Shown piece after piece: positions 46,397-58,841 of a stretch of 63,015 nucleotides of DNA. The stretch's first letter is position 1. Each line of letters begins with the position of its first letter. This stretch comes from a bacterium (lineage in GTDB: Bacteria > BMS3Abin14), in the NCBI GenBank assembly GCA_029210965.1, contig JARGFZ010000002.1, positions 1-63,015 of the forward strand, written 5' to 3'. Below the pieces are notes generated by a model. The model was given only the letters and a program-made list of their open reading frames with translations, did not search any database and had not been told where the DNA came from. The position numbers and the translations under genes are program-made.

Positions 46397-47518
46397 GTGC
46401 TGACCTTTTCAGTCAACAGGGAGGATTTCCTTCAAGGGTTGTCCCGCGTTCAGAATATCGTTGAACGGAAAAACACAGTTCCCATTTTGAGTAACGTCCT
46501 CATCGATGGAACAGATGACAAACTCAAAATACTTGCTACCGATATGGAAGTAGGTATCAGTGGTTATGTGGATGCATCTATCAAGAGTCAGGGATCTATA
46601 ACCCTTTCAGCCAGAAAACTTTTCGAGATTATCAAGGAACTTCCTGCTGAAGCGGTCCTGACTGTCCAGGTAAAAGAGGACAACCGTACAGAGATCACCT
46701 GCGGGAGTTCCTCTTTTGAGCTGAAAGGCCTTTCTGCACAGGACTATCCAAACCTTCCCACCTACGAAGAGGGTAATTTTCTTACACTTAATGCCGGTAA
46801 TTTCAAGGAAATGATCAAGAAAACCATCTATGCTGCCTCCACTGATGAGACACGCTATAACCTGACAGGGATCCTCTTCGAAATGGAGGAGAAAAACGGC
46901 AGCGGAGTTTTACGACTTGTGGCCACAGACGGTCATCGGCTGGCTCTTGTGGAAAAAGCAGCTGAAGGAAACATCCGACCTGGTGAAAGCGTTGTTATTC
47001 CGAGAAAATCTCTCAACGAAGTACGGAAGCTTCTTGAGGAGGGAGAGAACGAAACGGTGGAGGTGGATTTCCAGAAGCAGCATGGAGTTTTCAGAAAAGA
47101 CTCCATTGTTCTGACCACCCGCCTTATTGATATGTCTTTTCCAAATTATCACCAGGTGGTTCCCGAAGACAGAACCCACGTAGCGGAGATCGACAGGGAA
47201 GCCATGATACATGCCATACGACGCGTTTCTCTGCTGTCCTCGGAACGCTCCCGGGCGATAAAGTTCAACTTCGGGGGAGGCAATGTAACTATTCACATTA
47301 ATAACCCGGATCTGGGGACAGCCACCGAGGCAGTTCCTATTGACTACTCCGGCGATGATATCGAAGTCACCTTTAACGCGCGATATATGCTCGACACCCT
47401 TACGTCAATGGATTCAGAGCTTATTGAGTTCGGATTGAAGGACGAACTCAGCCCCTGTGTTGTTTCCCAGAAGGGGGATGAGGATTATTTAGCGGTCATC
47501 ATGCCTATGCGCATCTGA
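46397..47518 (+). CDS. dnaN: DNA polymerase III sliding clamp (beta subunit) DnaN
   Basis: 373 aa from GTG 46397, chosen because AGGAGGG lies six bases upstream and the next residues (LTFSVNREDFLQGLSRVQNIV) match the family start. Three clamp domains; C-terminal DYLAVIMPMRI is the conserved end. It tethers polymerase to DNA. An in-frame ATG 42 bases earlier is not family-like. recF follows with a 2-bp gap. Confidence 0.96.
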   Translation: MLTFSVNREDFLQGLSRVQNIVERKNTVPILSNVLIDGTDDKLKILATDMEVGISGYVDASIKSQGSITLSARKLFEIIKELPAEAVLTVQVKEDNRTEITCGSSSFELKGLSAQDYPNLPTYEEGNFLTLNAGNFKEMIKKTIYAASTDETRYNLTGILFEMEEKNGSGVLRLVATDGHRLALVEKAAEGNIRPGESVVIPRKSLNEVRKLLEEGENETVEVDFQKQHGVFRKDSIVLTTRLIDMSFPNYHQVVPEDRTHVAEIDREAMIHAIRRVSLLSSERSRAIKFNFGGGNVTIHINNPDLGTATEAVPIDYSGDDIEVTFNARYMLDTLTSMDSELIEFGLKDELSPCVVSQKGDEDYLAVIMPMRI

Positions 47519-47520
47519 TC

Positions 47521-48738
47521 ATGAGGTTGCAGTGGGTGGACCTGGACCGCTTTCGAAACATGGAGCGGCAGAAAGTACAGCTGCATCCCCGCTACAACCT
47601 GCTCCTCGGTCGGAATGGACAAGGGAAGACAAATTTCCTTGAAGCGGTGGGGCACCTTGGGAGTTTGCGCTCCTTCCGGGCGGCGGGCAGAAACGAAATG
47701 ATAAGGCACGGCGAAAGCATGTGCCGTGTTTCGGGAAGCGTTGCTTCAGAAGGGATGGAGAGAACGCTTGCCTTTGCCCTGACACGCAAGGGGCGCACCC
47801 AGCTCCTGGATGAAAAAAAAATAAACTCTCCGGAAGAATACCTGCAGGCCCTGAAGATCGTTCACTTCATTCCTGAAGATGTAGGTCTTGTGGGTGGTTC
47901 TCCCGCGTGGCGACGCAGAGTGGTTGATCGTGCGGTTTTCGAGGTCACACCCCACTATGTAACCGAATACAGGAGATATCTCCTGGTATTGCGCCAGAGA
48001 AACGCCCTGCTCAGAAAGGGCGGGGCATCGCCAGCGGAGTTGACAAGCTGGAACCACGCACTTGCTTCTACCGGTGCGGTACTGGTGGAGCGGCGACAAC
48101 GGCTTATAGAGGATCTACGCCCGGTAATGGAAGAGCTTGGCGAGCGGCTCGGGCTGGGCAAGGGGCTTGGCCTGACCTACATCGCCTCCCACAGGGGAGC
48201 CGATACAGGAGGTGAGAACCAGGGGGATTATGCCGCGGGGAAAGAGGATCCGATCACAGGACCGGAACTGGGCCACAAGTCCGGCAAGTCCATAGAGGGC
48301 AGCATCCTCAAAAGCCTGTCTGACCTGGCTGAGAGGGAGGCCAGAAGCGGGCATACACTGGCGGGACCTCATCGGGATAACATCATTTTTACCCTGGGAA
48401 AAAAGAACCCTGACACAGACCTTGCCCGTTACGGCTCTCAGGGACAAAAAAGAAGTGCAGTCCTGGCGTTCAAGTTGGCCCTGGCCGTCATTTTTCACAG
48501 GACGATGGGTACATGGCCGCTGATCCTGCTCGACGACGTGGCATCGGAGCTGGATGAAACGAAGAGGAAGGCCCTTGGGAGCATTATACGAGAAACCCAG
48601 GCCCAGTGCTTCATCTCCACCACCGGCGAGGAGTATATGTTTCTGCCGGCTGCAGAGGGAAAAGTATTTCAGGTAACCAATGGACGACTGGAACTCTTCG
48701 AGGTTCCCCACCTGCCGAATAGTAAAGTAGACCGCTGA
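47521..48738 (+). CDS. recF: DNA replication and repair protein RecF
   Basis: 405 aa; most RecF are 350-370. Walker A GRNGQGKTNFLEA at 30-42, the SMC-like signature GSQGQKRSAVLAFKLALA, and Walker B with LILLDDVASELDE. It loads RecA on gapped DNA. The extra length is a Gly/Glu/Lys-rich segment at about 225-260 (GENQGDYAAGKEDPITGPEL), absent from typical members. It is coupled to dnaN (TGATCATG). Confidence 0.95.
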   Translation: MRLQWVDLDRFRNMERQKVQLHPRYNLLLGRNGQGKTNFLEAVGHLGSLRSFRAAGRNEMIRHGESMCRVSGSVASEGMERTLAFALTRKGRTQLLDEKKINSPEEYLQALKIVHFIPEDVGLVGGSPAWRRRVVDRAVFEVTPHYVTEYRRYLLVLRQRNALLRKGGASPAELTSWNHALASTGAVLVERRQRLIEDLRPVMEELGERLGLGKGLGLTYIASHRGADTGGENQGDYAAGKEDPITGPELGHKSGKSIEGSILKSLSDLAEREARSGHTLAGPHRDNIIFTLGKKNPDTDLARYGSQGQKRSAVLAFKLALAVIFHRTMGTWPLILLDDVASELDETKRKALGSIIRETQAQCFISTTGEEYMFLPAAEGKVFQVTNGRLELFEVPHLPNSKVDR

Positions 48739-48763
48739 TCCTGCTTCCGGCAGGACAAATAGC

Positions 48764-48922
48764 TTGATAGAATCGCAAAAAGTCCAATCCGGGACTTTTC
48801 GCTCCACGGAAAGGGAAAAGCGTGGTTTTCCTTTTCCTTACAAATCAATGACTTACGGAGTAAGTCATTGATTTGGGCGCCCCGCGCGGGGCGCATTGAT
48901 GACTTTTTGCGAAGTCATCAAT
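48764..48922 (+). repeat. copy 4 of the ~160-bp structured repeat
   Basis: Between recF and gyrB. Outer stem CGCAAAAAGTC/GACTTTTTGCG; stem GGAAAGGGAAAA/TTTTCCTTTTCC (one G-T pair); AAATCAATGACTTA/TAAGTCATTGATTT (14 bp perfect); GCGCCCCG/CGGGGCGC. It ends about 25 bp before the gyrB start. Confidence 0.85.
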
Positions 48923-48929
48923 AGCTTAA

Positions 48930-51566
<2,637 letters not shown>

Positions 51567-51567
51567 A

Positions 51568-51646
51568 ATTCAGAATTCAGAATTCAGAATTCAGAATTCA
51601 GAAAAGCTTCATTCTGGCTCCTGGATTCTGGCTCCTGGATTCCTGG
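51568..51646. repeat. inverted heptad arrays between gyrB and gyrA
   Basis: 51568-51602: AATTCAG five times. 51611-51646: ATTCTGG, CTCCTGG, ATTCTGG, CTCCTGG, ATTCCTGG. The second is the reverse complement type (CCAGAAT) of the first (TCAGAAT). It ends just before the gyrA ribosome site. Confidence 0.7.
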
Positions 51647-51653
51647 AGAACTA

Positions 51654-54098
51654 ATGAGCGACCTGATCAACACCACCAAAGCACCCATAGAGAACATTAA
51701 CATCGAAGACGAGATGAGGACTTCCTATCTCGATTACGCCATGAGCGTTATCGTAGGGCGGGCTCTTCCCGATGTGCGTGATGGACTAAAGCCGGTTCAC
51801 CGCCGCATATTGTACGCCATGCAGGACCTTGGAAACGTTTACAACAAGGCCCATAAAAAATCGGCTCGTATCGTCGGTGATGTTATCGGAAAATACCATC
51901 CCCACGGGGACCAGGCTGCCTACGACACCATTGTCCGCATGGCCCAGGACTTTTCCCTTCGCTATCCCCTGATAGACGGCCAGGGCAACTTCGGATCGGT
52001 TGATGGGGATTCGGCTGCGGCTATGCGGTATACAGAGATCCGCATGAAGAGGCTGGCCAGTGAACTCATGGAGGACCTGGAAAAAGATACAGTGGAGTAC
52101 GGGGCCAACTATGACGACACCCTCACAGAGCCCCTTGTGCTGCCCGCAGGGTTTCCCAACCTTCTCGTAAACGGCTCTTCCGGGATCGCAGTGGGAATGG
52201 CCACCAATATCCCGCCCCACAACCTTGTTGAAGTCATCAACGCCTGCTTCCTGCTCATCGAAAAGCCGGACGTGTCGGTGGAGGAGCTCATGACGGTTCT
52301 ACCGGCGCCGGACTTCCCCACGGGGGGGTTCATTTACGGGATTCAGGGCGTTCGGGATGCCTACAGTAAGGGGCGGGGCTCGATACAGATACGTGCCCGT
52401 ACTGTTATCGAGCGCCACAAAAAGGGCAAATCAGCCATCGTGGTCACAGAGCTGCCCTACCAGGTGAACAAGGCCAGACTCATCGAGAAGATCGCTGAGT
52501 TAGTCAAAGAGAAAAAGATCGAGGGGATCTCGGACCTCAGGGACGAATCGGATCGGGATGGGATGCGCATCGTCATCGAACTCAAGCAGGAAGAGGGCGC
52601 TGAGATCCTCCTGAACCAGCTTTACAGCCAGACTCAGATGAAGACCACTTTCGGTGTTCAGCTGCTGGCCATCCACCGCAACCAGCCGGTGACCTTCACT
52701 TTAAAGCAGGTCCTGGGCCACTTTATCGATTTCAGGGTGGAGGTCGTCACCCGAAGAACCCGCTTCCTGCTCACCAGGGCTGAACAGCGTGCCCATATTC
52801 TTGAAGGCTTGAAGATAGCCCTGGACAACATCGATGCGGTGGTCGAATTGATCAGGAAATCCAGGGATGTGCCCACCGCCCGGGAAGGCCTCATGGGCCG
52901 TTTCGGGCTCACCGAACTCCAGGCTAACGCTATTCTGGAAATGCGGCTGTCCCGCCTCACCGGCCTGGAGCGGGAGAAAATAGAGCTGGAGCTCAAAGAC
53001 GTCCTGGCCGAGATCAGCCGGCTAAAGGGAATTCTCTCAGACGAGAAAAAACTGTACGCGGTTATTGTCGAGGAACTCAGGGAAATCAGGGAAAGGTACG
53101 GGGACGACAGGCGCACCGAGATCATTCTGGACACCCATGAAATGTCTTTGGAGGATCTCATCGTGGACGAGGAGGTGCTGGTTACCGTTTCCCATGCAGG
53201 CTATGTCAAGCGCACCTCCCTTTCCCTTTACCGGTCTCAGCATCGGGGGGGTAAGGGGCTGGCCGGCATGTCCATGAGGGCAGAGGATTTCGCGGAGCAT
53301 ATATTCGTGGCTTCGACACACAGCTATATTCTGTATTTCACCGACCGAGGTCGTGTCCACTGGATGAAGGTGCACGAACTTCCCCAGATGGGCAGGGCTG
53401 CCAGGGGCAAAGCCATTATTAACCTTCTCAACCTGGGCGGCGGCGAGGAGGTGACCGCTTTCCTGCCGGTGCGCGAGTTCACTGAGGACCACTTCATCGT
53501 CATGGGTACCGAGAAGGGTGTGATCAAGAAGACGGCGCTTAAATCCTATTCCCACCCGAGGGCAGGAGGCATCATTGCGTTGGGATTGGACGAAGGGGAT
53601 CGACTCATCGCTTCGGCTCTGACTGATGGCAGTCGTCATCTCTTGCTTACCTCAAACCATGGACAAGGAATTCGCTTCAAGGAAACGGACGCTAGACCTA
53701 TGGGCAGGAGCGCCAGGGGTGTCAGGGGCATTAACCTTGGTAAGGGGGACAAAGTGGTGGGCATGGAGGTAGTCAATGATGCTGCCTATTTGCTCACTGT
53801 TACGGAACGCGGTTATGGCAAAAGAACCCCAATGAAGGAGTACAACCCTATCGGCCGTGGAGGGAAGGGTGTCAGGGCGGTCAAGGTGTCGGACAAGATC
53901 GGCAACCTGGTTGGGACCCTGCAGGTAGGCAGCGAGGAAGAGATCATGGTTATCACCAACAAGGGGCGGCTTATACGTATCCCGGTGGCGGGGATTTCGG
54001 TCTATTCCCGATCCAGCCAGGGAGTCAAGCTGATCGATATGTCCGATGCCCAAGAAAAGGTTGTTTCCGTCGCGCTTATCCAGGAAGGTGAGGATTGA
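51654..54098 (+). CDS. gyrA: DNA gyrase subunit A
   Basis: 814 aa. Catalytic Tyr Y126 in [10 protein letters not shown]. The quinolone-determining region [22 protein letters not shown] carries Asp where E. coli has Ser83-Asp87 neighbours (G-D-Q-A-A-Y-D). The GyrA box QHRGGKG near 529 and the six-bladed C-terminal pinwheel identify gyrase rather than topoisomerase IV. It cleaves and rejoins DNA with GyrB. ATG after GGAG. Confidence 0.98.
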   Translation: MSDLINTTKAPIENINIEDEMRTSYLDYAMSVIVGRALPDVRDGLKPVHRRILYAMQDLGNVYNKAHKKSARIVGDVIGKYHPHGDQAAYDTIVRMAQDFSLRYPLIDGQGNFGSVDGDSAAAMRYTEIRMKRLASELMEDLEKDTVEYGANYDDTLTEPLVLPAGFPNLLVNGSSGIAVGMATNIPPHNLVEVINACFLLIEKPDVSVEELMTVLPAPDFPTGGFIYGIQGVRDAYSKGRGSIQIRARTVIERHKKGKSAIVVTELPYQVNKARLIEKIAELVKEKKIEGISDLRDESDRDGMRIVIELKQEEGAEILLNQLYSQTQMKTTFGVQLLAIHRNQPVTFTLKQVLGHFIDFRVEVVTRRTRFLLTRAEQRAHILEGLKIALDNIDAVVELIRKSRDVPTAREGLMGRFGLTELQANAILEMRLSRLTGLEREKIELELKDVLAEISRLKGILSDEKKLYAVIVEELREIRERYGDDRRTEIILDTHEMSLEDLIVDEEVLVTVSHAGYVKRTSLSLYRSQHRGGKGLAGMSMRAEDFAEHIFVASTHSYILYFTDRGRVHWMKVHELPQMGRAARGKAIINLLNLGGGEEVTAFLPVREFTEDHFIVMGTEKGVIKKTALKSYSHPRAGGIIALGLDEGDRLIASALTDGSRHLLLTSNHGQGIRFKETDARPMGRSARGVRGINLGKGDKVVGMEVVNDAAYLLTVTERGYGKRTPMKEYNPIGRGGKGVRAVKVSDKIGNLVGTLQVGSEEEIMVITNKGRLIRIPVAGISVYSRSSQGVKLIDMSDAQEKVVSVALIQEGED

Positions 54099-54258
54099 AA
54101 GAGTAATACTCGGCGCAGTAACGGGGCGACGAGGCGACCAGGTGAAAAGACGGAACAGTATCGACTGCCCCTTGATGACGATCAGTAGGTGCGTAGAGCG
54201 TATCTAAGCACCCAAGCACATTGACACGTAGACAAATCTTTACCAGGGGAGATGCAGA

Positions 54259-54597
54259 ATGGAGGAGAAACGGAGACACAACAGATATCCTGCTTCAGAA
54301 ATGACCTTTGTGGTTGGCTTCCATGGTCCGGCGCAGGTTATCGATGTAAGCGATAGCGGCATTGGAGTCAGGTATAAGGGATCAGAAGAGCTGCCGGAGG
54401 AGATGGTCGTAGACCTTCTGAACGCCACTAAAAGCATCATTATAGACCAAATCCGATGCAAGAAAGTAAGGGATGAGACGGTGGGCAGAGTTGCCGTTTT
54501 CAGTTATATTTCGGAACGCAGGCTCGGCCTGGAGTTCCTGGATCCCACCTCGGAGCAGCTGAGCGCCCTGAAGCTGTTTAAAGGTATTGAGAATTGA
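54259..54597 (+). CDS. PilZ domain protein 1
   Basis: 112 aa, a lone PilZ domain. The c-di-GMP motif RxxxR is R5-R9 (KRRHNRYPA) and D/NxSxxG is D29-x-S31-x-x-G34 (DVSDSGIG). Likely a small c-di-GMP receptor or adaptor; partner unknown. Start ATG after GGGGAGA. The last codons (GIEN) and stop come from a heptad array. It is followed by a second PilZ gene. Confidence 0.88.
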   Translation: MEEKRRHNRYPASEMTFVVGFHGPAQVIDVSDSGIGVRYKGSEELPEEMVVDLLNATKSIIIDQIRCKKVRDETVGRVAVFSYISERRLGLEFLDPTSEQLSALKLFKGIEN

Positions 54598-54673
54598 GAA
54601 TGGAGGGTTCAGGATTGAGCATTATGATCTACCAGAATCCAGAATCCAGAATCCAGAATGCTCAATGCTGAAA
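54586..54673. repeat. inverted heptad arrays between the PilZ genes
   Basis: 54586-54627: ATTGAGA, ATTGAGA, ATGGAGG, GTTCAGG, ATTGAGC. 54632-54673: CCAGAAT four times, then GCTCAAT, GCTGAAA. ATTGAGC and GCTCAAT are exact complements, so the two arrays fold back. Confidence 0.65.
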
Positions 54674-54674
54674 A

Positions 54675-55016
54675 ATGAATTGGGACGAAAAAAGAAAATA
54701 CCCGCGTTTCAAAGCATCCGACAGCGCCCTGGCTGCAAGCGGAGATGACCCGTACACTCTCATAGACCTGAGTACGGGGGGAGTGGGGATCAGGTTCTGC
54801 GGAGATCAGCCAGTGCCAGACGAGATCCCTCTGGACCTTTTTTTCCTCGACAGGGAGCTGGCACTCACCGGTCTTCGGTGTAAAAAAATTTTCGAATCGA
54901 GAGTTGACTCAGGCAGGGCCGGCCAGGTGCCGGAGTGGCACGTGGGACTCCAGTTTGAGGACATCGGACCGGAAAAGTTAAAAATACTGAGGTATTTCAG
55001 GTGGACTGAGGATTGA
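54675..55016 (+). CDS. PilZ domain protein 2
   Basis: 113 aa. RxxxR is R7-R11 (EKRKYPRFKAS), D/NxSxxG is D31-x-S33-x-x-G36 (DLSTGGVG). The conserved WHVGLQFEDI strand is near the end. Same size as its neighbour but only about a quarter identical by eye, so a paralogous pair rather than a recent duplication. c-di-GMP binding is likely; output unknown. Confidence 0.86.
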   Translation: MNWDEKRKYPRFKASDSALAASGDDPYTLIDLSTGGVGIRFCGDQPVPDEIPLDLFFLDRELALTGLRCKKIFESRVDSGRAGQVPEWHVGLQFEDIGPEKLKILRYFRWTED

Positions 55017-55047
55017 TCCCACCTGTCTCCATGGATCAATCCCCAGT

Positions 55048-55087
55048 GTTTGCGTACGTGAGTAAATGAGTGATTGCGTAATTTCCG
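55048..55087. repeat. octad array upstream of TPR gene
   Basis: GTTTGCGT, ACGTGAGT, AAATGAGT, GATTGCGT, AATTTCCG: period 8. No other feature in the 55017-55172 gap. Confidence 0.5.
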
Positions 55088-55172
55088 AACGAAACTCATG
55101 ATCATCCAGAATAAGGTATAAGTGATGATCTAAAGTCGGCAAGGAAAATGTTGATCTGCAAAGACCCCTATC

Positions 55173-55979
55173 GTGAGAAAATTTTTCCTTATATCCCTTG
55201 TGACTGTTACCGCCATCAGCCTGCTGGCCGTCGGCGTTTTTAATCGCCGCTCACGGGAACAGGTTCTCTACGAGCAGGCCCTGGCGGCATTGGATGAGAA
55301 CCTTTCCGGTGCCGCCGTGGAGTATCTCACCACGTTCCTGGTCAGGTATCCTGAAAGCGAACTGTACCCTGACGCACTTCATCAGCGAGCCACCATATTT
55401 CACCTGTACCAATCAAGATATCTGGAGGCCATTTCCGACCTGAGAGAGCTATTGAACAAGTATCCCTCCAACGAACACGCATTCGAGGCCCGGTGGATAA
55501 TAGCGGACATTCTGGAGTCGAAAGTTCGGGATTGCCGTCGAGCCATCGTGGAATACCAGCGCCTCATTGACGACTACGATACCGTTGTGGATGATGATCT
55601 GTTCCAGTATCATATTGCATCATGTTTCTATGAGATCCTGAACTTTGAGCAGTCGAAACTGGAGTTCTACAAGCTCATTAACAACTATCCGTCCAGCGAA
55701 CACGTAGATGATTCCTACTATCAGATTGCCAATATCCTTCAGACCCAGGGTGCTCTGGAAGATGCGCGAAATGCTTATCAATTGTACCTTGCACGATATC
55801 CGGAAGGGGACTTTTCAGTGGATGCCAAGTTCAACCTTGCCGCAACACTTGAGGAAATGGAGGAGCTTGAGGAGGCCCTCAGAATGTACCAGGAAGTGTT
55901 CGAGGAGTACCCCAACAAGGAAGCGGTGAGCTGGAGAATTGAGAAGGTTGCGGACAGGATCCAGAAGCGGGGCAGGTGA
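55173..55979 (+). CDS. membrane-anchored TPR protein
   Basis: 268 aa. An N-terminal membrane segment at 4-23 (FFLISLVTVTAISLLAVGVF) without lipobox or clear cleavage site. Then about six TPR-like repeats of the BamD/YbgF style (FLVRYPESELYPDALHQRA; LLNKYPSNEHAFEARWI; LINNYPSSEHVDDSYYQIA; YLARYPEGDFSVDAKFNLA). Probably periplasmic and protein-binding. GTG start; no strong ribosome site. Specific partner not recognisable. Confidence 0.8.
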   Translation: MRKFFLISLVTVTAISLLAVGVFNRRSREQVLYEQALAALDENLSGAAVEYLTTFLVRYPESELYPDALHQRATIFHLYQSRYLEAISDLRELLNKYPSNEHAFEARWIIADILESKVRDCRRAIVEYQRLIDDYDTVVDDDLFQYHIASCFYEILNFEQSKLEFYKLINNYPSSEHVDDSYYQIANILQTQGALEDARNAYQLYLARYPEGDFSVDAKFNLAATLEEMEELEEALRMYQEVFEEYPNKEAVSWRIEKVADRIQKRGR

Positions 55980-56021
55980 AATGGCGTTTGGCGACAGAGT
56001 CTTGTGTATGGATCAGGGCAC

Positions 56022-56132
56022 ACTACCCACTACCCAGTACCCGGGAGCCAGGAGAAAAACCGTGGCTGCTGATAACCTTTTACTCAACCCTTCTGAATCT
56101 GAAAATATTCTCCTGAATCCTGAATCCTGAAA
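56022..56132. repeat. heptad arrays between the TPR genes
   Basis: 56022-56056: ACTACCC, ACTACCC, AGTACCC, GGGAGCC, AGGAGAA. 56091-56132: TTCTGAA, TCTGAAA, ATATTCT, CCTGAAT, CCTGAAT, CCTGAAA. Period 7 in both. Confidence 0.6.
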
Positions 56133-56176
56133 TAACCCGGCCACACATTGGACCGGTAGCGAGAGGCCGGCGGCCA

Positions 56177-57670
56177 ATGCAGTTAAAGGAAGAAACCTCA
56201 CGAAAATTCGGCACACTTCTTTATTTCGGACCCCTCCTTTTTTGTCTCTTTCTCCTGGCCATGGTCTGTGTTTTGCCCACCCGTGCTCACGCCTATTCCA
56301 GCGACGTAACACAGGAACTCATTGAACTCATTGGCCAAAAGGATTTTGAAGGAGCACGCGAAAGAATAGAAAAATACCTGGCAAAAGATCCCGATCATAT
56401 AGACGCCCTCATGATGAAGGGCAACGTCATCCTCAACGAATATGTGCAATCGCTGGCTGACGTGAGTGTGGTTTCTAACAGCAGCGAATCGATCTACGAT
56501 AACAGTATCGGGATGATGGCCTATCCACGGGAGAAGATGGTTCTTCCAGAAGGCATCACCAGGAAGGTGGCCGAACTTTGGCTCAGATGCCTGGTCCTGG
56601 ACGGTACCAGGGAGGATATTCACAAGGGTCTGTGCACCATATATGCGAGAGCACTGATGTTGGACGACCTCATCGGGCACATCTCGGTCATGAAGGCCGC
56701 CCTTGCGGAAAAAAATCTCATGTACACCATGGGGAGCTACGCTCGCCAGGTAAATGAGCGTGGAGGCTTCGGCCCGGCGACGAAGGTCTATCAGGCGATC
56801 CAGGACCTTTATCCGGGTCATGCAGGCGTTATCAGCGATCGGGCAGCAATGCATTTCAGGTTCGGTGATGTTGAAACGGGTGCCCGCCTCATAAGAGCGG
56901 CCCTCGTGCAAGGCGCTGGGGATGAGATGATACTTGGCAACGGTGTAAGCATGCTCACCATCGTTGAGGACTATGAAGGGGCTCTGGGTGCGTTCCGGGA
57001 GTTGGAAAAAGTAACCGGGGACAACAGGGAGTGGCTCTTATATCGATCCCTGTACAGACAATATATGGGTGAAAAGAGCTGGAAGGATGATCTTGACCAG
57101 TTCAAAAACGCAAGGCAGGAAGCAGGTTCGAGTTCCCTGGAACAGTACATGGTGTCCATCGGACAGTTGGAAAAATTTGAACAGTTCGAGGAGGCGATGG
57201 AAAAACCGGGACAGACCTGGTCGACCCTATTACTGCATCGCATTGCCATGAAAAAATTTCCCGACAGGTATGAACCGGTTCTATCCTATGCCAACTTCCT
57301 GAGCTATCATCGTAATTATCCAAGAGCGATCGAACTTTACAGGAGTTTATTCGAAGGAGCGCTGCAAGGTAAACTCAGCAAAGAGGAAACTGAAAGTGCC
57401 GAATTCATCTACGCATGGGCTCTTTACGACAATGGACTTCAAAAAGAAGCAGATCAGCATTGGCAAATGCTGCTGGGAAGCGAACTGTTTTACATCAAAA
57501 GCGCAGCAGCCTACTTTCATGGGAAGTACCTCCGTTCCATTGGGAACCTTAAGGAGGCTTATCGGGTCTTCAACCTGGTATCTGCCCGTGCCAGTGAATC
57601 CAAATATGCAGCATTGTGTTTAAACGCCGTCACCTCCATGGACGCCGGGAAAAACCGCTTGACACGGTGA
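56177..57670 (+). CDS. secreted TPR protein, unknown function
   Basis: 497 aa. Signal peptide about 1-40: hydrophobic FGPLLFCLFLLAMVCVL then a likely signal-peptidase site AHA-YSS. The rest is helical with degenerate TPR repeats (EKYLAKDPDHIDALMMKGNVI at about 55-75; further pairs at 195-215, 265-300, 395-480). No enzyme motif. Periplasmic scaffold is the safest reading. It lies after another TPR gene and may act with it. Confidence 0.72.
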   Translation: MQLKEETSRKFGTLLYFGPLLFCLFLLAMVCVLPTRAHAYSSDVTQELIELIGQKDFEGARERIEKYLAKDPDHIDALMMKGNVILNEYVQSLADVSVVSNSSESIYDNSIGMMAYPREKMVLPEGITRKVAELWLRCLVLDGTREDIHKGLCTIYARALMLDDLIGHISVMKAALAEKNLMYTMGSYARQVNERGGFGPATKVYQAIQDLYPGHAGVISDRAAMHFRFGDVETGARLIRAALVQGAGDEMILGNGVSMLTIVEDYEGALGAFRELEKVTGDNREWLLYRSLYRQYMGEKSWKDDLDQFKNARQEAGSSSLEQYMVSIGQLEKFEQFEEAMEKPGQTWSTLLLHRIAMKKFPDRYEPVLSYANFLSYHRNYPRAIELYRSLFEGALQGKLSKEETESAEFIYAWALYDNGLQKEADQHWQMLLGSELFYIKSAAAYFHGKYLRSIGNLKEAYRVFNLVSARASESKYAALCLNAVTSMDAGKNRLTR

Positions 57671-57756
57671 CGCGGTGAAACGGGGAAAGAGCGAAGGACG
57701 AGTTCAGATCTTGGCGTTTGAGGTTTGAAGTGAAACCCTGAACCCGAAACCCCGAT
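57661..57756. repeat. octad array followed by heptad array
   Basis: 57661-57692: GACACGGT, GACGCGGT, GAAACGGG, GAAAGAGC (period 8, overlapping the TPR gene stop). 57715-57756: CGTTTGA, GGTTTGA, AGTGAAA, CCCTGAA, CCCGAAA, CCCCGAT (period 7, with opposite arms TTTGA/TGAAA). Confidence 0.6.
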
Positions 57757-57874
57757 CGAAGAACGGCGTGATTTTCCGGAATATAGTGGTATGCTTGTAA
57801 AGTGCGATCAAAGCTCAAACGAAAAGGCGGCTGTAAAAATTGACCACAAAGTTTAGCGGGGAAAGTCGCGCGCC

Positions 57875-58840
57875 ATGATCCTGGATTTACTGAAAGGTCG
57901 GGAAAAGGAGAAAAAGATCGGCCTGGCTCTTGGCAGCGGCGCAGCGAGAGGGTGGGCTCACATTGGGGTACTCCGGTATCTCAATGAAACGGGTATCAAG
58001 GTGGATTACATCGCAGGCACCAGCATGGGTGCTCTCGTGGGAGCTTCCTTCTCCCTCGGAAAATTGGACGCCCTGGAGCAGTTCGCCCTTCACCTGGACT
58101 GGCGACAGATCCTCTCTTTCCTTGACGTCACCTTTCCAGTGTCCGGTCTCATCGAAGGAAAAAAGATCTCGGAGTTTGTCCGGGAACACCATGAGGAAAC
58201 AGTAACTTTGGAGAGGATGCCCATACCCTTTTGCGCAGTTGCCACCGAACTGAACAGCGGCACTGAGGTCTGCCTGAATACCGGTGACCTCCTGGAGGCC
58301 ATCAGGGCCAGCATTTCCATTCCCGGAATATTTACTCCCGTAAAAAGTGAAGGCAACCTTCTTGTGGACGGAGGCCTGGTAAACCCGGTCCCGGTAAGCG
58401 TCGTACGTCAGATGGGTGCAGATTTTGTCGTTGCGGTGGATCTGAGTCATTATTTTCCCAAAATCGATGATGGGGGCCATCACCTTGCTCCAGAGGAAGA
58501 AACCCCAGGGCCTGAAGAGATCGACACCGACCAGAGCGACCGCACGGGCGTGCTTGGGCTGGTGAACGACCTCAAGGAGAGAGCCTCTCTTTTCAAGGCC
58601 CAATCCCTGTTGCGGAACTGGACGAAAAAAGAGCCCACACTCAACATATTCGAGGTGACTCTCAGCTCCCTTAACGTTATGCAGGCACAAATAGCCAGGG
58701 CCTCGTTGGCTCTTGATCGGCCGGACGTGCTCATACAGCCCAAATTGAACCACATAGGCTTCATGGAGTTCAACCGGTCTCGGGAAACCATAGCAGAGGG
58801 ATACTTGCAGGCGCGGATTCAACTAAAAGGACAAGGATAA
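57875..58840 (+). CDS. patatin-like phospholipase (RssA/YlbK type)
   Basis: 321 aa. Oxyanion-hole motif GSGAARGWAHIGVL, nucleophile S50 in GTSMG, and the dyad Asp near 166 in VDGGLVNPVPVSVV: a Ser-Asp lipase. No signal peptide, so cytoplasmic or peripheral. The last 100 residues after the catalytic core are acidic then helical and not recognised. It ends one base before glpD starts, suggesting co-translation. Confidence 0.92.
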   Translation: MILDLLKGREKEKKIGLALGSGAARGWAHIGVLRYLNETGIKVDYIAGTSMGALVGASFSLGKLDALEQFALHLDWRQILSFLDVTFPVSGLIEGKKISEFVREHHEETVTLERMPIPFCAVATELNSGTEVCLNTGDLLEAIRASISIPGIFTPVKSEGNLLVDGGLVNPVPVSVVRQMGADFVVAVDLSHYFPKIDDGGHHLAPEEETPGPEEIDTDQSDRTGVLGLVNDLKERASLFKAQSLLRNWTKKEPTLNIFEVTLSSLNVMQAQIARASLALDRPDVLIQPKLNHIGFMEFNRSRETIAEGYLQARIQLKGQG

Positions 58841-58841
58841 A

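Noticed and set aside
57887-58822. 311-codon open frame on the minus strand
   Set aside because: Antisense to the patatin gene, whose GxSxG and GSGAARG motifs are in the plus frame.
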